Position numbers and translations under genes: made by a program
NCBI GenBank assembly: GCA_937951685.1
Contig: CALFBG010000176.1
Location: forward strand, 1-64,000
Source of the DNA: an uncultured Saprospiraceae bacterium
GTDB lineage: Bacteria > Bacteroidota > Bacteroidia > Chitinophagales > Saprospiraceae
Reading direction: 5' to 3'
DNA length: 64,000 nt
Part shown: positions 16,316 through 26,100 of the stretch, piece after piece
Layout: every line of letters starts with the position of its first letter
Numbering within the stretch: position 1 is the stretch's first letter
The notes under the pieces: generated by a model
Database searches by the model: none
What the model was told of the DNA's origin: nothing
Seen by the model: only the letters and a program-made list of their open reading frames with translations

Positions 16316-17878
16316 TTACTTCATTTTCTTCATCAAATCTACAATGCAAAGTCGAATATCCCGACGAAGGTCATTTTCATCTTCTGCATTCGGTTTATGA
16401 ATGTTGAGAATGCCTGGCGTTTTTTCAGTCAAAAACGCCATATCTTTTTCTAGACCAAGGAGCAAAAAGTCGTTTAGCGCTACGACGTAAGATTGATCGT
16501 CTTCAATGATTTTATCCTGAATTTTCCAAACTTGCTCATTGGGCTCAAAGTATACCCGAAACCATTGTAAATAACCTCCGGAACCTTTATTCTTAAGACC
16601 TACTTCTAGTATTTTCTTTAAGAGCGTGCCCGTCATTTCTACTTCGTAAACGGCACCGCCAAATGGCAAGGTACGAATGATATCAAATTGATAAATACTA
16701 CCTTGTAACTGATCATCTAGCCGAACCGAGCCACTATTGAAAAAGGCACAGTCTGGATTCATTTTTCCCGCAGCAAAGCAAGCTTGAGCAATTCGCTTTC
16801 CAAGATTGGTTTGGTGATGCCGAATACTAGTTTCTCTGCCATCGAGTGGCGTATTGCTAATTGCGACGATTTCATTGGGGTCAAAGCCACTTTCTCTAAA
16901 ACTTTTATCGGCGATGTCTGTCCACTTTTTTACTACTTTTGCCACGGTTGGATCTTCTTTAATACTTGTATCAATGGAATGTAATTTAGATTTTAATGCT
17001 GTTTGCTTAGTCTTTTTGTCAAAATTAATGGTGTGTACATAAGCTGTTTTAGCATTAGCATCTGCTTTCGCTATGGTGGTTTGCTTAACTTTTTCCAATA
17101 AATGATCGTGGTCATGGCCACCAATAAACAAAGGTACTCCAATTATTTTTTCGGCTAAAATGAGATCGTCTGCTAAGTTTAAGTGCGTAATTCCAATGAC
17201 CAAGTCGACTTCCTTCCGCAACGCTTTTGCCGTTTCTAGGGCGCTTTTGATAAAATCATTGTAATGCACATAATCTTTACGATTTGACGGCAGCGTCACC
17301 CCGAAGAAGCCAACTTTCAAGGTCGTCCCATCTTGATCCGCTACATTCCAAATCCAAGTTTTGGGAATAGTTTTTTGCTGATTATTTTGAAGTTTATAAA
17401 ACGCTTCCAAACGATCACCAACTTTATGCTGCACATTAGAACTAACCCAATCAAAAGTGGATTCGTTCAGTCGTTTTTGCAAATCTTTTTCTTTCAGATC
17501 GAATTCGTGGTTGCCAAAAGTGGCCAAATCAATTTTGGCTGCATTCATGGCGTCAATCATTTGCCGACCGTTGATGCGTTCTCCTTCGTATTTCATCGTA
17601 GCAATTAAGGAAGGATAAAGAAAATCTCCTGCGTGAATGGCAAGGGTGTTGGGGTTTTGTCGCAATAAATCTTTTTTAAGCGTTGCAACACGGGCCATTC
17701 CTCCTACGGTTCCTGCTTGGAGTGGAGCGATTTCGTAGACATCATTAATCTGTAGTAGGACAATTTCTATTTTTTGATCATCCGTATTTAGCTCACTTTG
17801 CGATTTTTTTAGAGGCTTACAACTGGTACAAAGTAAAAAACTAAGGACAAATACGGGAAAGAATATTCTAGTTGTCAT
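16316..17878 (-). CDS. Lipoprotein 5'-nucleotidase / metallophosphatase
   Basis: A 520-residue outer-envelope phosphoesterase of the UshA/5'-nucleotidase family. The first 20 residues form a lipoprotein signal with the lipobox ending at Cys20 (LLCTSC). The N-terminal calcineurin-like domain shows the metal ligands in QINDVYEI, HAGDFLYPS, TFGNHEFD, ITHLN and GGHDHDH. The C-terminal substrate domain carries RHHQTNLGKRIAQA, FNSGSVR and RTLPFGGAVYEVEMTG. It probably releases phosphate from nucleotides at the cell envelope. It lacks neighbours in a shared operon. Confidence 0.88.
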   Translation of the reverse strand: MTTRIFFPVFVLSFLLCTSCKPLKKSQSELNTDDQKIEIVLLQINDVYEIAPLQAGTVGGMARVATLKKDLLRQNPNTLAIHAGDFLYPSLIATMKYEGERINGRQMIDAMNAAKIDLATFGNHEFDLKEKDLQKRLNESTFDWVSSNVQHKVGDRLEAFYKLQNNQQKTIPKTWIWNVADQDGTTLKVGFFGVTLPSNRKDYVHYNDFIKSALETAKALRKEVDLVIGITHLNLADDLILAEKIIGVPLFIGGHDHDHLLEKVKQTTIAKADANAKTAYVHTINFDKKTKQTALKSKLHSIDTSIKEDPTVAKVVKKWTDIADKSFRESGFDPNEIVAISNTPLDGRETSIRHHQTNLGKRIAQACFAAGKMNPDCAFFNSGSVRLDDQLQGSIYQFDIIRTLPFGGAVYEVEMTGTLLKKILEVGLKNKGSGGYLQWFRVYFEPNEQVWKIQDKIIEDDQSYVVALNDFLLLGLEKDMAFLTEKTPGILNIHKPNAEDENDLRRDIRLCIVDLMKKMK

Positions 17879-18431
17879 TGGGGAAGTTTTGTAGCCGTTT
17901 GCTGAAATCTATAGCAACGATATAGCAACGACTTTGGTGAATTGGATGGTGTATTTACGATTGGCTGCCGATAATCCTGATTTAGTAGTGTTAAATCTTA
18001 TTGTTTTGTCAAAGATATACTAAATAATTGTAGGGATTTTGTTGGATTATCAAACTTATTAATATACAAATGAAATAACTATTATTTGGCTTTTTGTGAC
18101 ATTATTACAAAACCACTTCGCTCAAAAGTTAATGCGCTTATCTCCAATTAACGACCTATTTTGAGCAAGTCCAAATATATTCGCTATTCAAAAAAAACAA
18201 GCTGTTTTAGTTGGTTTTATCATATTTTAGGGAGTTTTGCAACAAATAATTGACTTTTAATAATCACTAACTCTGGGAAAACACCAAAGTTATACATTTT
18301 TAAAAATATAATTTAATTAAAGCTTATGGAAAAGCTTTATAAATTTGTTACTTTTAGGGAGGTAGCATAGTCAAAATCAGTGACAGTACTACTTTTATGA
18401 GATAATTTTTTAACCAACTAAGTTTTGTTCT
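17879..18431. other. 550-base intergenic region between divergent genes
   Basis: No gene is visible. It must contain the promoters of the nucleotidase (minus) and the YegP-repeat protein (plus), but I find no clean TTG/TAnnTTTG pair. It contains a duplicated TATAGCAACGA near 17910-17935 and a nested inverted repeat at 18120-18166. Confidence 0.5.
18120..18166. repeat. Nested inverted repeat
   Basis: Outer arms GCTCAAAA (18120-18127) and TTTTGAGC (18159-18166) and inner arms GTTAAT (18128-18133) and ATTAAC (18147-18152) form one long hairpin with a 13-base loop. No T-run follows, so it is more like an operator or RNA leader element than a terminator. Confidence 0.5.
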
Positions 18432-21400
18432 ATGAGAATAAGAACCTTTAAAACGAAAAAAAGTCAGCTTTACTTTTTCAACTTCCTAACGGACGATGGA
18501 GAGCCGGTTTTGAAAAGTCAGGGGTATCAAACGAAAGAAGCTTGCGCAAACGGCAAGGATTCGGTATTGGAAAACGCCTCGAATGACGCAAATTATGAAC
18601 GTAAAGTGGACGACGAGGGAAATCACTTTTTTAACTTGAAAGCAGCTAATGGCCAAGTAATCGGTACCAGCGTTACTTTTGCTTCTGAGGCGGAGTTAAA
18701 TAGCGCGGTTGCCTTGATGAAAACCTTGCGCGCATCCAAAACGGTCGAAGGCGATCCTACGGCTACCGATCCAGCGGCAACCGTTATTATGCCTAAAACT
18801 ACTGAATCGAGTAAAGTAAGTGATGATTATCGACCCTTAGCTTTCTATGAAGGTAAAATTAGTGGAGAAGAAAATGGTTTTGATCGTTTTTACGACGAAG
18901 AAGGAAATGAACATTACTTTAGTTATAACTTAGACAAACTTGTTGTCCTGATTAGTGAAGGCTATTCTTCGGAAGCTTCTCGAGACAATGGGATTGCATC
19001 GGTTACCAAAAATATGTCAATTGAAGCGCGATACAAGCGCGGTCAGCACAGTAATGGTAAACATTATTTTGGGATAAGAGCAGGCAACAATCAAGAAGTT
19101 GCTACGAGTCGCTGGTTTGACACGGCGGAGGACATGGACAAAGTAATTGCCTTGCTACTTTCTGGAGGGAAAGGAAATGGTATTGTAAGCGGAATTTTTG
19201 CTCCGGCTAGTGATGCGGTAGGCATTTATAAGGAGTACAAGCCATTGGGCTTTTATCAAGAAAGAATTGCGGGAGAGGATTTTGGTTTTGATGCTTTCGA
19301 CGAAGCGGATAAGTACTACTTTTCGGTCAATTATGAAAAAGAACCGCTTTTAATTAGTGAAGATTATACTTCCGCAGCGGGAAGAGATAACGGAATCAAA
19401 TCCGTAAAGAAGAATGTCAAGAAGGAAAATCGGTATGTCCGAATGGTTCATCCAAACGGCAATCATTATTTCAACTTGTTGGCAGGTAATAAACAAGAAA
19501 TTGCAACGAGCCGTTGGTTTGAAAGCGAAAAAGAAATGGAAAAGGCAATCACTTGGTTGCAAAGTACTGGAGGAACCCGCAAACGCAAAAAAGCAACACG
19601 AGTCAAAAAAGAAGCTGTAGAACGAACTTACATTGCGCAAAATCAGGATTATTTATGCAATAATTTGAAATATGATTCTTTCCAGAGTGGCGGGAATCAG
19701 CAATATTACTTTGTTTTTAAAAGCCCTGAAGGAAAAGCGGTATTGATTAATGGTGACGTGCGTGGTTTTAAGACACAGGAGGATTTAGAGAATGGGATCA
19801 AAGATTTATTCGCAAATGCTCCCAACGATAAGATGTATGAAATCAAGGAAACGAAGAATGGAAAGACCTATTTCTACATCAAAAATAAAGACGGTAAAAA
19901 TGTAGGTCGTAGTAGTCTGTTCTACGATAATGAGGAAGATATGAAAGCGGCCATGCGCTTATTACAATGCGTGGGCGTTCCTATGGTTGGAGGCGCAGCA
20001 GGAGCAGCCAGTGGAGGAGACATCGATGAGTACTTGCCCTGCGAAGCTTATCCTACTCAAGTAGACGGTGGCTTCTCTCGCTTTACGAACGAAGAAAATG
20101 GAGAACACTATTTCTGTTATAATCACAGTGAAGGGAAAGTACTTTTACGTAGTGAAGGTTACAAATCTGAATCGGCTCGGGAAAATGGAATAGAATCTGT
20201 CATCAAAAATTCTCCAGTTGCTGGAAGATACACGATTAAAGAAGAAGCGGGAGAATTTTTCATTTGCCTCAAAGCAGGTAACCATCAAGAAATTGCTAGA
20301 AGTTGTGGATATGCTTCTACTGCTGCGGCACAAGCTGATTTAGATTGGTTGATGGGCGAACGATCTACCATTGGCGCAGGCGCACAACTCGTCAGTGGTG
20401 CTTGGATGTCAGCCTGGATGATTCGTCAGAAAGAAGAAGAAGCGGCAAGAATCGCAGCGGAAGCAGAAGCAAAGCGCAAAGCAGAAATGGAGGCGGCACG
20501 GCTCAAAGCAGCAGAAGAATCTAAAGCCGCACAGGCAGCTGAAGCGGCAAAATTAGCAGCAGCAGCAGAGCGCAATGCGATGCGAACGGATGACTATCTA
20601 CCTTGTAAAGCTTACCACCAAGCTGGCGATGGTTTCCAAAAGTTTGATGCAGAAGGAGAGCATTATTTCAGCTTCATGGGCAACGAAGGAAAAGTCCTGT
20701 TGCGTAGCGAAGGCTATAAAAGTGAAGCCGCTCGAGATAATGGAATCGAATCGGTCATTAAAAATGCACCATTGGACGAGCGTTGGAAAACGGAAAGTGT
20801 TTTAAATGGTAAATATCATTTTTATTATTTGCGGGCCGGAAATAACCAAGAAATTGCCAGAAGTTGCGCGTACCAATCAGAAGCCGACATGATGGCTGCC
20901 TTTAATTGGTTACGTGGTGATCGTTCCACGCTTGGAATGGGCTCCAAATTAGTTGGTGGCACCATGATGTCCGCTTGGATGATTAGCCAGGAAGAGGAAA
21001 AAGCAAAAGCCAAAGCAGCAGCGGAAGCAGCTCGATTGAAAGCGGAAGCGGAAGCAAAGGCGGCGGAAGCAGCTCGAGCAAAAGCAGCAGCTGAGGCAAA
21101 AGCCAAAGCAGAAGCCGAAGCAAAAGCAGCCGCGGAAGCAAAAGCAGCAGCCGAAGCAAAGGCCAAAGCGGAGGCTGAAGCAAAAGCGGCAGCAGCAGCG
21201 GCGGCGGCAACGGCAGCGGCAAAACTAGCAGCAGACAAAGCAGCAGAAGATGCAAGAAGAAAAGCGTTACGCTTAGATGATTATTTGCCCTGCGATCAAT
21301 ATAAAGGAGCACCAGGCTTCCATAAGTTTGAGCAGAACGGGGAGTTTTATTTTGCTTACAATGATAAAGATGGCAATACTTTATTGCGTAGTGAAGGTTA

Positions 21401-22763
21401 CAAATCTCCAGCAGCACGTGATAATGGTATCGAATCCGTGAAAAAGAATGCACCCATCAAAGCGCGTTGGGAAGAACAAACGGCGCTGAATGGTAAGTAT
21501 CATTTTTCTATCTTGAAAGCAGGCAATCATCAAGAAATTGCTAGAACTTGTTACAAAACTGAAAAAGCAGGTATGCTTGCGGGTTTAGGTCTACTAACGG
21601 CTGCTTTTGCTCCCGTTGCAGTGGCTGCTACGCCTAAAGTTACGGCGGTACCACCAGTCGCGGAGGTTCCTAAAGATAAAGAAGATGACTATTTGGTTTG
21701 TAAAGAATATGCTAATCGTAAGGTTACTGACAAGCAAAATAATGTAGCTCTTTTCCAACATGAGAATGGTCAGTACTACTTTGCATTTTATAATCAAAAC
21801 GGTAGCGTTCGCTTGCGGAGTGAAGGTTTTAGAACTACCAAAGAGCGCGAGGTCGAACTTTCAGCTGCACTTAAGCACGTCAACAATAAGGACATGTATT
21901 CTCGAATCAAACGGGGAGAGTATTACATCGACGTCTTAAAAGATATGACAGGACGAGAAGTCGGTCGTACTTGTGCACACAAAAACAAAGCAGCAATCGT
22001 GATTCCACCGGCAGTCGGAGCAACTTCTGCGGCAGCGGCGGCAGTAGCAGCAGCACCTATCGTAGCAGCAGCGAGTACTTCGAAGAAAACGGTTGTTACC
22101 AAAGAAAAGGTAATCGTACCACCGCCACCAGCAGAAGAAAGAGGTGGCTGTATGAGATTTTGGTGGTTACTTTTATTGTTGCCATTATTGATCTTGTTGT
22201 ATTGTTATTTCTGCCCAGAGCAATGTGGTTGCAATAAAGCGCAGCCTGCACCAGTAACGAAAACGGAGGTTCCGGTAACACCAGAGGAAACACCAGAAGT
22301 AGTAGAAAAAGTAGTTGATCCTTACTTGAGTGCTTTAGAATACGAAAAAGGTTCTTTCATTGGAAACATTGCAGATTACTTGAAAGCAACGGACGGAGAT
22401 ACGCCTAAGAAATTTGCGTTGGATAAACTAAGGTTTAATTCCAATAAAGCGAATTTAAATGCTGGCGGTAAAGCTCAAATTAAAGAGTTAGCAGCCTTCT
22501 TGAAAGCTTGTCCTAATATTTCCATTGATCTGTATGGTCACATTGACGGTAGAGAAAGTGGTTTGTACGGCGGTAGTGGAAAAGACCTGACTTTATCCGA
22601 TGTGCGTGCGCAAAACGTGTACAAGAGATTAATCAGAGAAGGTATTTCTGAAAATCGAATTAACTACGAAGGTATGGGTAACGTTGACCCTAGCGATAGT
22701 AACGATACGAAAGCGGGTCGAGCAAACAATCGACGCGTAGAGGTGCGTTTCAGAAAGAACTAG
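18432..22763 (+). CDS. Eight-module YegP (DUF1508) repeat protein with membrane span and C-terminal OmpA domain
   Basis: A 1443-residue multidomain protein. Eight modules of about 100 residues start near residues 1, 131, 268, 406, 532, 720, 949 and 1085. Each has two YegP-like halves: a (H/Y)YFxFxxxEGKxLLRSEGYxSxxARDNGIxSV half and a YHFxLxAGNxQEIARS half. Ala/Glu/Lys-rich coiled-coil linkers separate modules 5-6 and 6-7. A single strongly hydrophobic span lies at about 1243-1262 and an OmpA/MotB-type peptidoglycan-binding domain at 1326-1443 (LYGHIDGRESG, NRRVEVRF). There is no N-terminal signal peptide, and basic residues precede the span, so the repeats are predicted to be cytoplasmic and the OmpA domain periplasmic. 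The function is unknown. Confidence 0.85.
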   Translation: MRIRTFKTKKSQLYFFNFLTDDGEPVLKSQGYQTKEACANGKDSVLENASNDANYERKVDDEGNHFFNLKAANGQVIGTSVTFASEAELNSAVALMKTLRASKTVEGDPTATDPAATVIMPKTTESSKVSDDYRPLAFYEGKISGEENGFDRFYDEEGNEHYFSYNLDKLVVLISEGYSSEASRDNGIASVTKNMSIEARYKRGQHSNGKHYFGIRAGNNQEVATSRWFDTAEDMDKVIALLLSGGKGNGIVSGIFAPASDAVGIYKEYKPLGFYQERIAGEDFGFDAFDEADKYYFSVNYEKEPLLISEDYTSAAGRDNGIKSVKKNVKKENRYVRMVHPNGNHYFNLLAGNKQEIATSRWFESEKEMEKAITWLQSTGGTRKRKKATRVKKEAVERTYIAQNQDYLCNNLKYDSFQSGGNQQYYFVFKSPEGKAVLINGDVRGFKTQEDLENGIKDLFANAPNDKMYEIKETKNGKTYFYIKNKDGKNVGRSSLFYDNEEDMKAAMRLLQCVGVPMVGGAAGAASGGDIDEYLPCEAYPTQVDGGFSRFTNEENGEHYFCYNHSEGKVLLRSEGYKSESARENGIESVIKNSPVAGRYTIKEEAGEFFICLKAGNHQEIARSCGYASTAAAQADLDWLMGERSTIGAGAQLVSGAWMSAWMIRQKEEEAARIAAEAEAKRKAEMEAARLKAAEESKAAQAAEAAKLAAAAERNAMRTDDYLPCKAYHQAGDGFQKFDAEGEHYFSFMGNEGKVLLRSEGYKSEAARDNGIESVIKNAPLDERWKTESVLNGKYHFYYLRAGNNQEIARSCAYQSEADMMAAFNWLRGDRSTLGMGSKLVGGTMMSAWMISQEEEKAKAKAAAEAARLKAEAEAKAAEAARAKAAAEAKAKAEAEAKAAAEAKAAAEAKAKAEAEAKAAAAAAAATAAAKLAADKAAEDARRKALRLDDYLPCDQYKGAPGFHKFEQNGEFYFAYNDKDGNTLLRSEGYKSPAARDNGIESVKKNAPIKARWEEQTALNGKYHFSILKAGNHQEIARTCYKTEKAGMLAGLGLLTAAFAPVAVAATPKVTAVPPVAEVPKDKEDDYLVCKEYANRKVTDKQNNVALFQHENGQYYFAFYNQNGSVRLRSEGFRTTKEREVELSAALKHVNNKDMYSRIKRGEYYIDVLKDMTGREVGRTCAHKNKAAIVIPPAVGATSAAAAAVAAAPIVAAASTSKKTVVTKEKVIVPPPPAEERGGCMRFWWLLLLLPLLILLYCYFCPEQCGCNKAQPAPVTKTEVPVTPEETPEVVEKVVDPYLSALEYEKGSFIGNIADYLKATDGDTPKKFALDKLRFNSNKANLNAGGKAQIKELAAFLKACPNISIDLYGHIDGRESGLYGGSGKDLTLSDVRAQNVYKRLIREGISENRINYEGMGNVDPSDSNDTKAGRANNRRVEVRFRKN
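20423..20577 (+). repeat. Ala/Glu/Lys low-complexity coding repeat between modules 5 and 6
   Basis: In-frame GCA/GCG/GAA/AAA-rich codons encode an alanine-rich charged helix (about residues 665-715 of the YegP-repeat protein). A long open frame on the opposite strand here is only a product of this composition. Confidence 0.7.
20985..21265 (+). repeat. Ala/Glu/Lys low-complexity coding repeat between modules 6 and 7
   Basis: About 90 codons of imperfect AEAKAKAEAEAKAAAEAK-type repeats predict a long single alpha helix or coiled coil linking two YegP modules. Such tracts vary in copy number between strains. They also create long spurious Ser/Ala- and Leu-rich frames on the minus strand. Confidence 0.75.
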
Positions 22764-23127
22764 TCTTTCTAAGTAATATTTCTAAACGAATAAAAAATGT
22801 CTGTCAGCCAATTGGTTGATGGACATTTTTTTTTGCCTACGAAAAGTATTAAAGGGTGTTGTTTTTTGAAACTTGAAACTAAGGGCTTGTTTAAATCTGA
22901 TTAAGCTAGTGACGGGGACAAACTTTATAAGGAATTTACCATCAAATTTTTAAACAGTTCCTATATTTTTTTAGGAAAAAAAAAGCAAAAGCACCAAAAG
23001 AAGGATTCTCCGCATCTAGAAAAGTAAGTCACCAAGATTAGCAATCAGTGTTAATTTTTATTGGGTACTTATTTCGTCGATAAAAACTATTGAACTATTT
23101 TTTCACAGTTCGATATCAAAAAAAAGA
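22764..23127. other. Intergenic region before the macroglobulin gene
   Basis: After the terminator at 22792-22834 there is no coding region. A TIR-like pair (CTTGTTTAAA near 22889, TTTTTAAACA near 22954) resembles the element before tpiA. No consensus promoter is clear upstream of 23128. Confidence 0.4.
22792..22834 (+). terminator. Intrinsic terminator after the YegP-repeat gene
   Basis: AAAAAATGTC (from 22792) pairs with GACATTTTTT around an inner CAGCCAATTGGTTG hairpin, ending in a run of nine T. It starts about 28 bases after the stop codon. Confidence 0.85.
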
Positions 23128-26100
23128 ATGAAAAAGATTTTACTTTATCCCATGGTGCTGCTTATCAGTACCGCGTTTTTGTTAGGTGTTGTAGCCTTTA
23201 CCGTTGAGGGGAAAACGGATCCTTTCTTAACAAAAATTACGCAACAAATTACGCGGTATTGGAAACATACCGCACCAGAAAAAGTCTACGTTCAATTGGA
23301 TCGTACTTTATACGTGCCAGGAGAAACCATTTGGTTGAACGCCTTTTTGCGAGCTGCTAAATCCTTGCGGGTGAGCGAGCGAAGCGAGGTACTTTACGTG
23401 GAGTTATACAGTCCTAAGTCGAGTCTGATCAAGCAATTGCGATTGCACACTAAGGATGGTGCGGCGCACGGAGACTTTCAATTATCAGCCAATGCGGTGG
23501 GCGGAAGGTATAAAATTAAAGCGTATACGCAGTGGCAAAAGAATGAGCAAACTTATTTTGAAAAAGAAATTCTCGTACAACGTTCGGTTTTACCTAATCT
23601 TAAAATGAAACTGGATTTTGATCGAAAAGCTTTTGGTCCAGGTGCGGAGGTGGTGGCAACACTCGATTTGCAAAGTCTAACGAATAAAGCTTTAGCCAAT
23701 CATCCCTTTGAATTTGTAGTGCAATTGCAAGGGAGTAATTATCTAAAAAAGAAAGCAAAAACCGACGCTTTAGGAAAAGCGAAGGTGACATTTAGCTTAC
23801 CGAAAGATTTAGCAACCACGGACGGCTTACTGAATGTACTAATCAATTATCAAGGTCAGCGAGAATCAATCGCTCGTTCTATTCCCATTGTGTTGAATGA
23901 TATTGATTTACAATTTTTACCAGAAGGCGGCCTGGGGATTGTAGGTATGCCAATAAAGTACGCTTTCAAAGCCATCAATGAATATGGGAAACCGGCAGAC
24001 GTGGAAGGTGTCATCTATGATCAAAATGATAAGTTTGTTAGCAGCTTTAAGAGCTTTCACCAAGGAATGGGAGCTGTTCAATTTACTCCCGCACATGGCG
24101 TTTCGTATTATGCGAAAATTACTCATCCCGCCAAACTGGAGAAAAAGTATTTATTACCAAGTTCGCTGCTGGAAGGTTACACCATTGCCGTAAATGAAAT
24201 CAAAAAATCGGGCGTTTACTTAAGTATTAATAATAAGGTGTTGAACGAATCTGTCTTCTTAATTGCTCAAGTAAATGGGCAGGTCGTCTTTAAAAAGCAG
24301 TATCAGCTTTCAGGGGTGCCCCAAAAAGTTTTTATTTCTACGCGCAAACTTCCGATTGGCGTGTTACAAATTACCTTATTTGATAGTCGGGAAAGCGTGC
24401 GAAGCGAGCGGCTAGTTTTTATTAATAAACAACAACAACTTAAGGTTGATATCCAAACGGATAAAAAAGAATATTTGCCTCGTGAAAAAGTCAAGATGAG
24501 TGTGCAGGTAAAAGATGCGAAAGGGAAACCCGTACAAGGAAGTTTTTCACTCGCCGTTTCCAACGATCAATTATTAAACTTTGCGGATGATAAACAAGCC
24601 ACTATTTTAGCCAGTTTACTCTTGGAAAGTGAGTTGAAGTCGAAGGTAGAAGAGGCTAACTTTTATTTTGATCCTACGGAAAAAAAGGCCGATCAGGCTT
24701 TAGATTATCTCATGCTGACGCAAGGCTGGCGTGGTACCATTTGGAAAGCGATCCAAAACGATAAGTTACCTAATTTTGCGTTTCAAAATGAATGTTTAGG
24801 ACTGAGTGGGAAAGTTACGGATCTTTACGGTAAGGTAATTCCGCAAGCCCGAGTAGCTTTGATTGAGCCATACTTATTGTCTCACAGTAAAGATAATGGC
24901 GCTTTTGATTTACCGCTAGAAGATTTTACCTACGAAAGCAGAATAGTCGTTTCTGCGGAGGGGTACGAAGCGCAATACCTCACGGTGACGGATTACACGA
25001 AACCAATGGAGGTTCGCTTAAAAAAAGCACCTTGGACAATCTTGGAGGAAGATGCCGAGGAGAATGTAATTAACGGGATTGTTATTGATCAAAGTACTGG
25101 CGAACCTTTGCCTTTTACTACGGTAACGATTAACCAGCGCGGCAAGATTTTAACTGGAGTGAATACTGATTTTGATGGAAAGTACAAACTTGATATTCCC
25201 GCTGGAGTAGTTGGGGATATTCAGTTGGAATATAAATATGTTGGTTTCAATACCACGAAGGTTCCACTCTGGCTAGGAACAGCAAATCGCCAATATTCCA
25301 TCCAAGTTCGCCTGCAAGAAGGAGTGACTAATTTGTCCGTAGGTGGTCCTTCTCCGCTTCGGTTAAGAAATACGGAAGATATCGTTTTGGCAGGAACGGT
25401 AAGCCAAGTGACGACTACGGATATGCTTGCGGAACTGTCAGAAGAAGAGCTACCAAGGTTGTTAAGCAGCAGCGAAGTGATCGAGGAAGATGAACTGGAA
25501 GCAGCCATTCCTCCCGTAACGGCGGTACCCGTAGCGGAAGAGCCAGAATTAGATCGGATGGAATCGCTCGTAGGAGAAACTAAGGCAAAGAAAGATCGGT
25601 CGATTGCTAAGCAACAAGCTGATCACAAAGCGTTAGCACCGCCACCACCACCCGTAATGGAAAAAGAGGAAATTTTCAGCGTTGTAGAAGAAATGCCTCG
25701 TTATTATTCGGCGGCTTGTGAATCTTTGCCCACACAAAAGGAACGCAACCAATGTGCGAATGAAAGTTTGAGCGGAGCGATTTATCAACGGTTAAAATAT
25801 CCCAAAGAAGCGCTGCTTAATGGCATCCAAGGAAGGGTAATCGTAAGCTTTACCGTCGACAAGGAAGGAAGGTTGAAAGACTTAACTTTAGTTCGGGATA
25901 TCGGTGGCGGTTGCGGGCAAGCAGCTTTGGAATCGGTACACGCAAATGTACACGAATTTGTACCGGGGAAACAAAGAGGAGTAGCGGTTCCGGTACGCTA
26001 TAATATGCCGATTAGCTTTAGGCTGGCACAAGGTTTAGAGGAAAGCAACAAGCATGTTCCGTTGCGATCCACACACCGAGCAAAAGCTAATACTAAGTTT

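Noticed and set aside
20825-21453. Long minus-strand frames rich in Ala/Ser and in Leu opposite the YegP-repeat gene
   Set aside because: They mirror the GCA/GAA-rich linker codons of the plus-strand gene; composition explains their length and no start context or domain is present.
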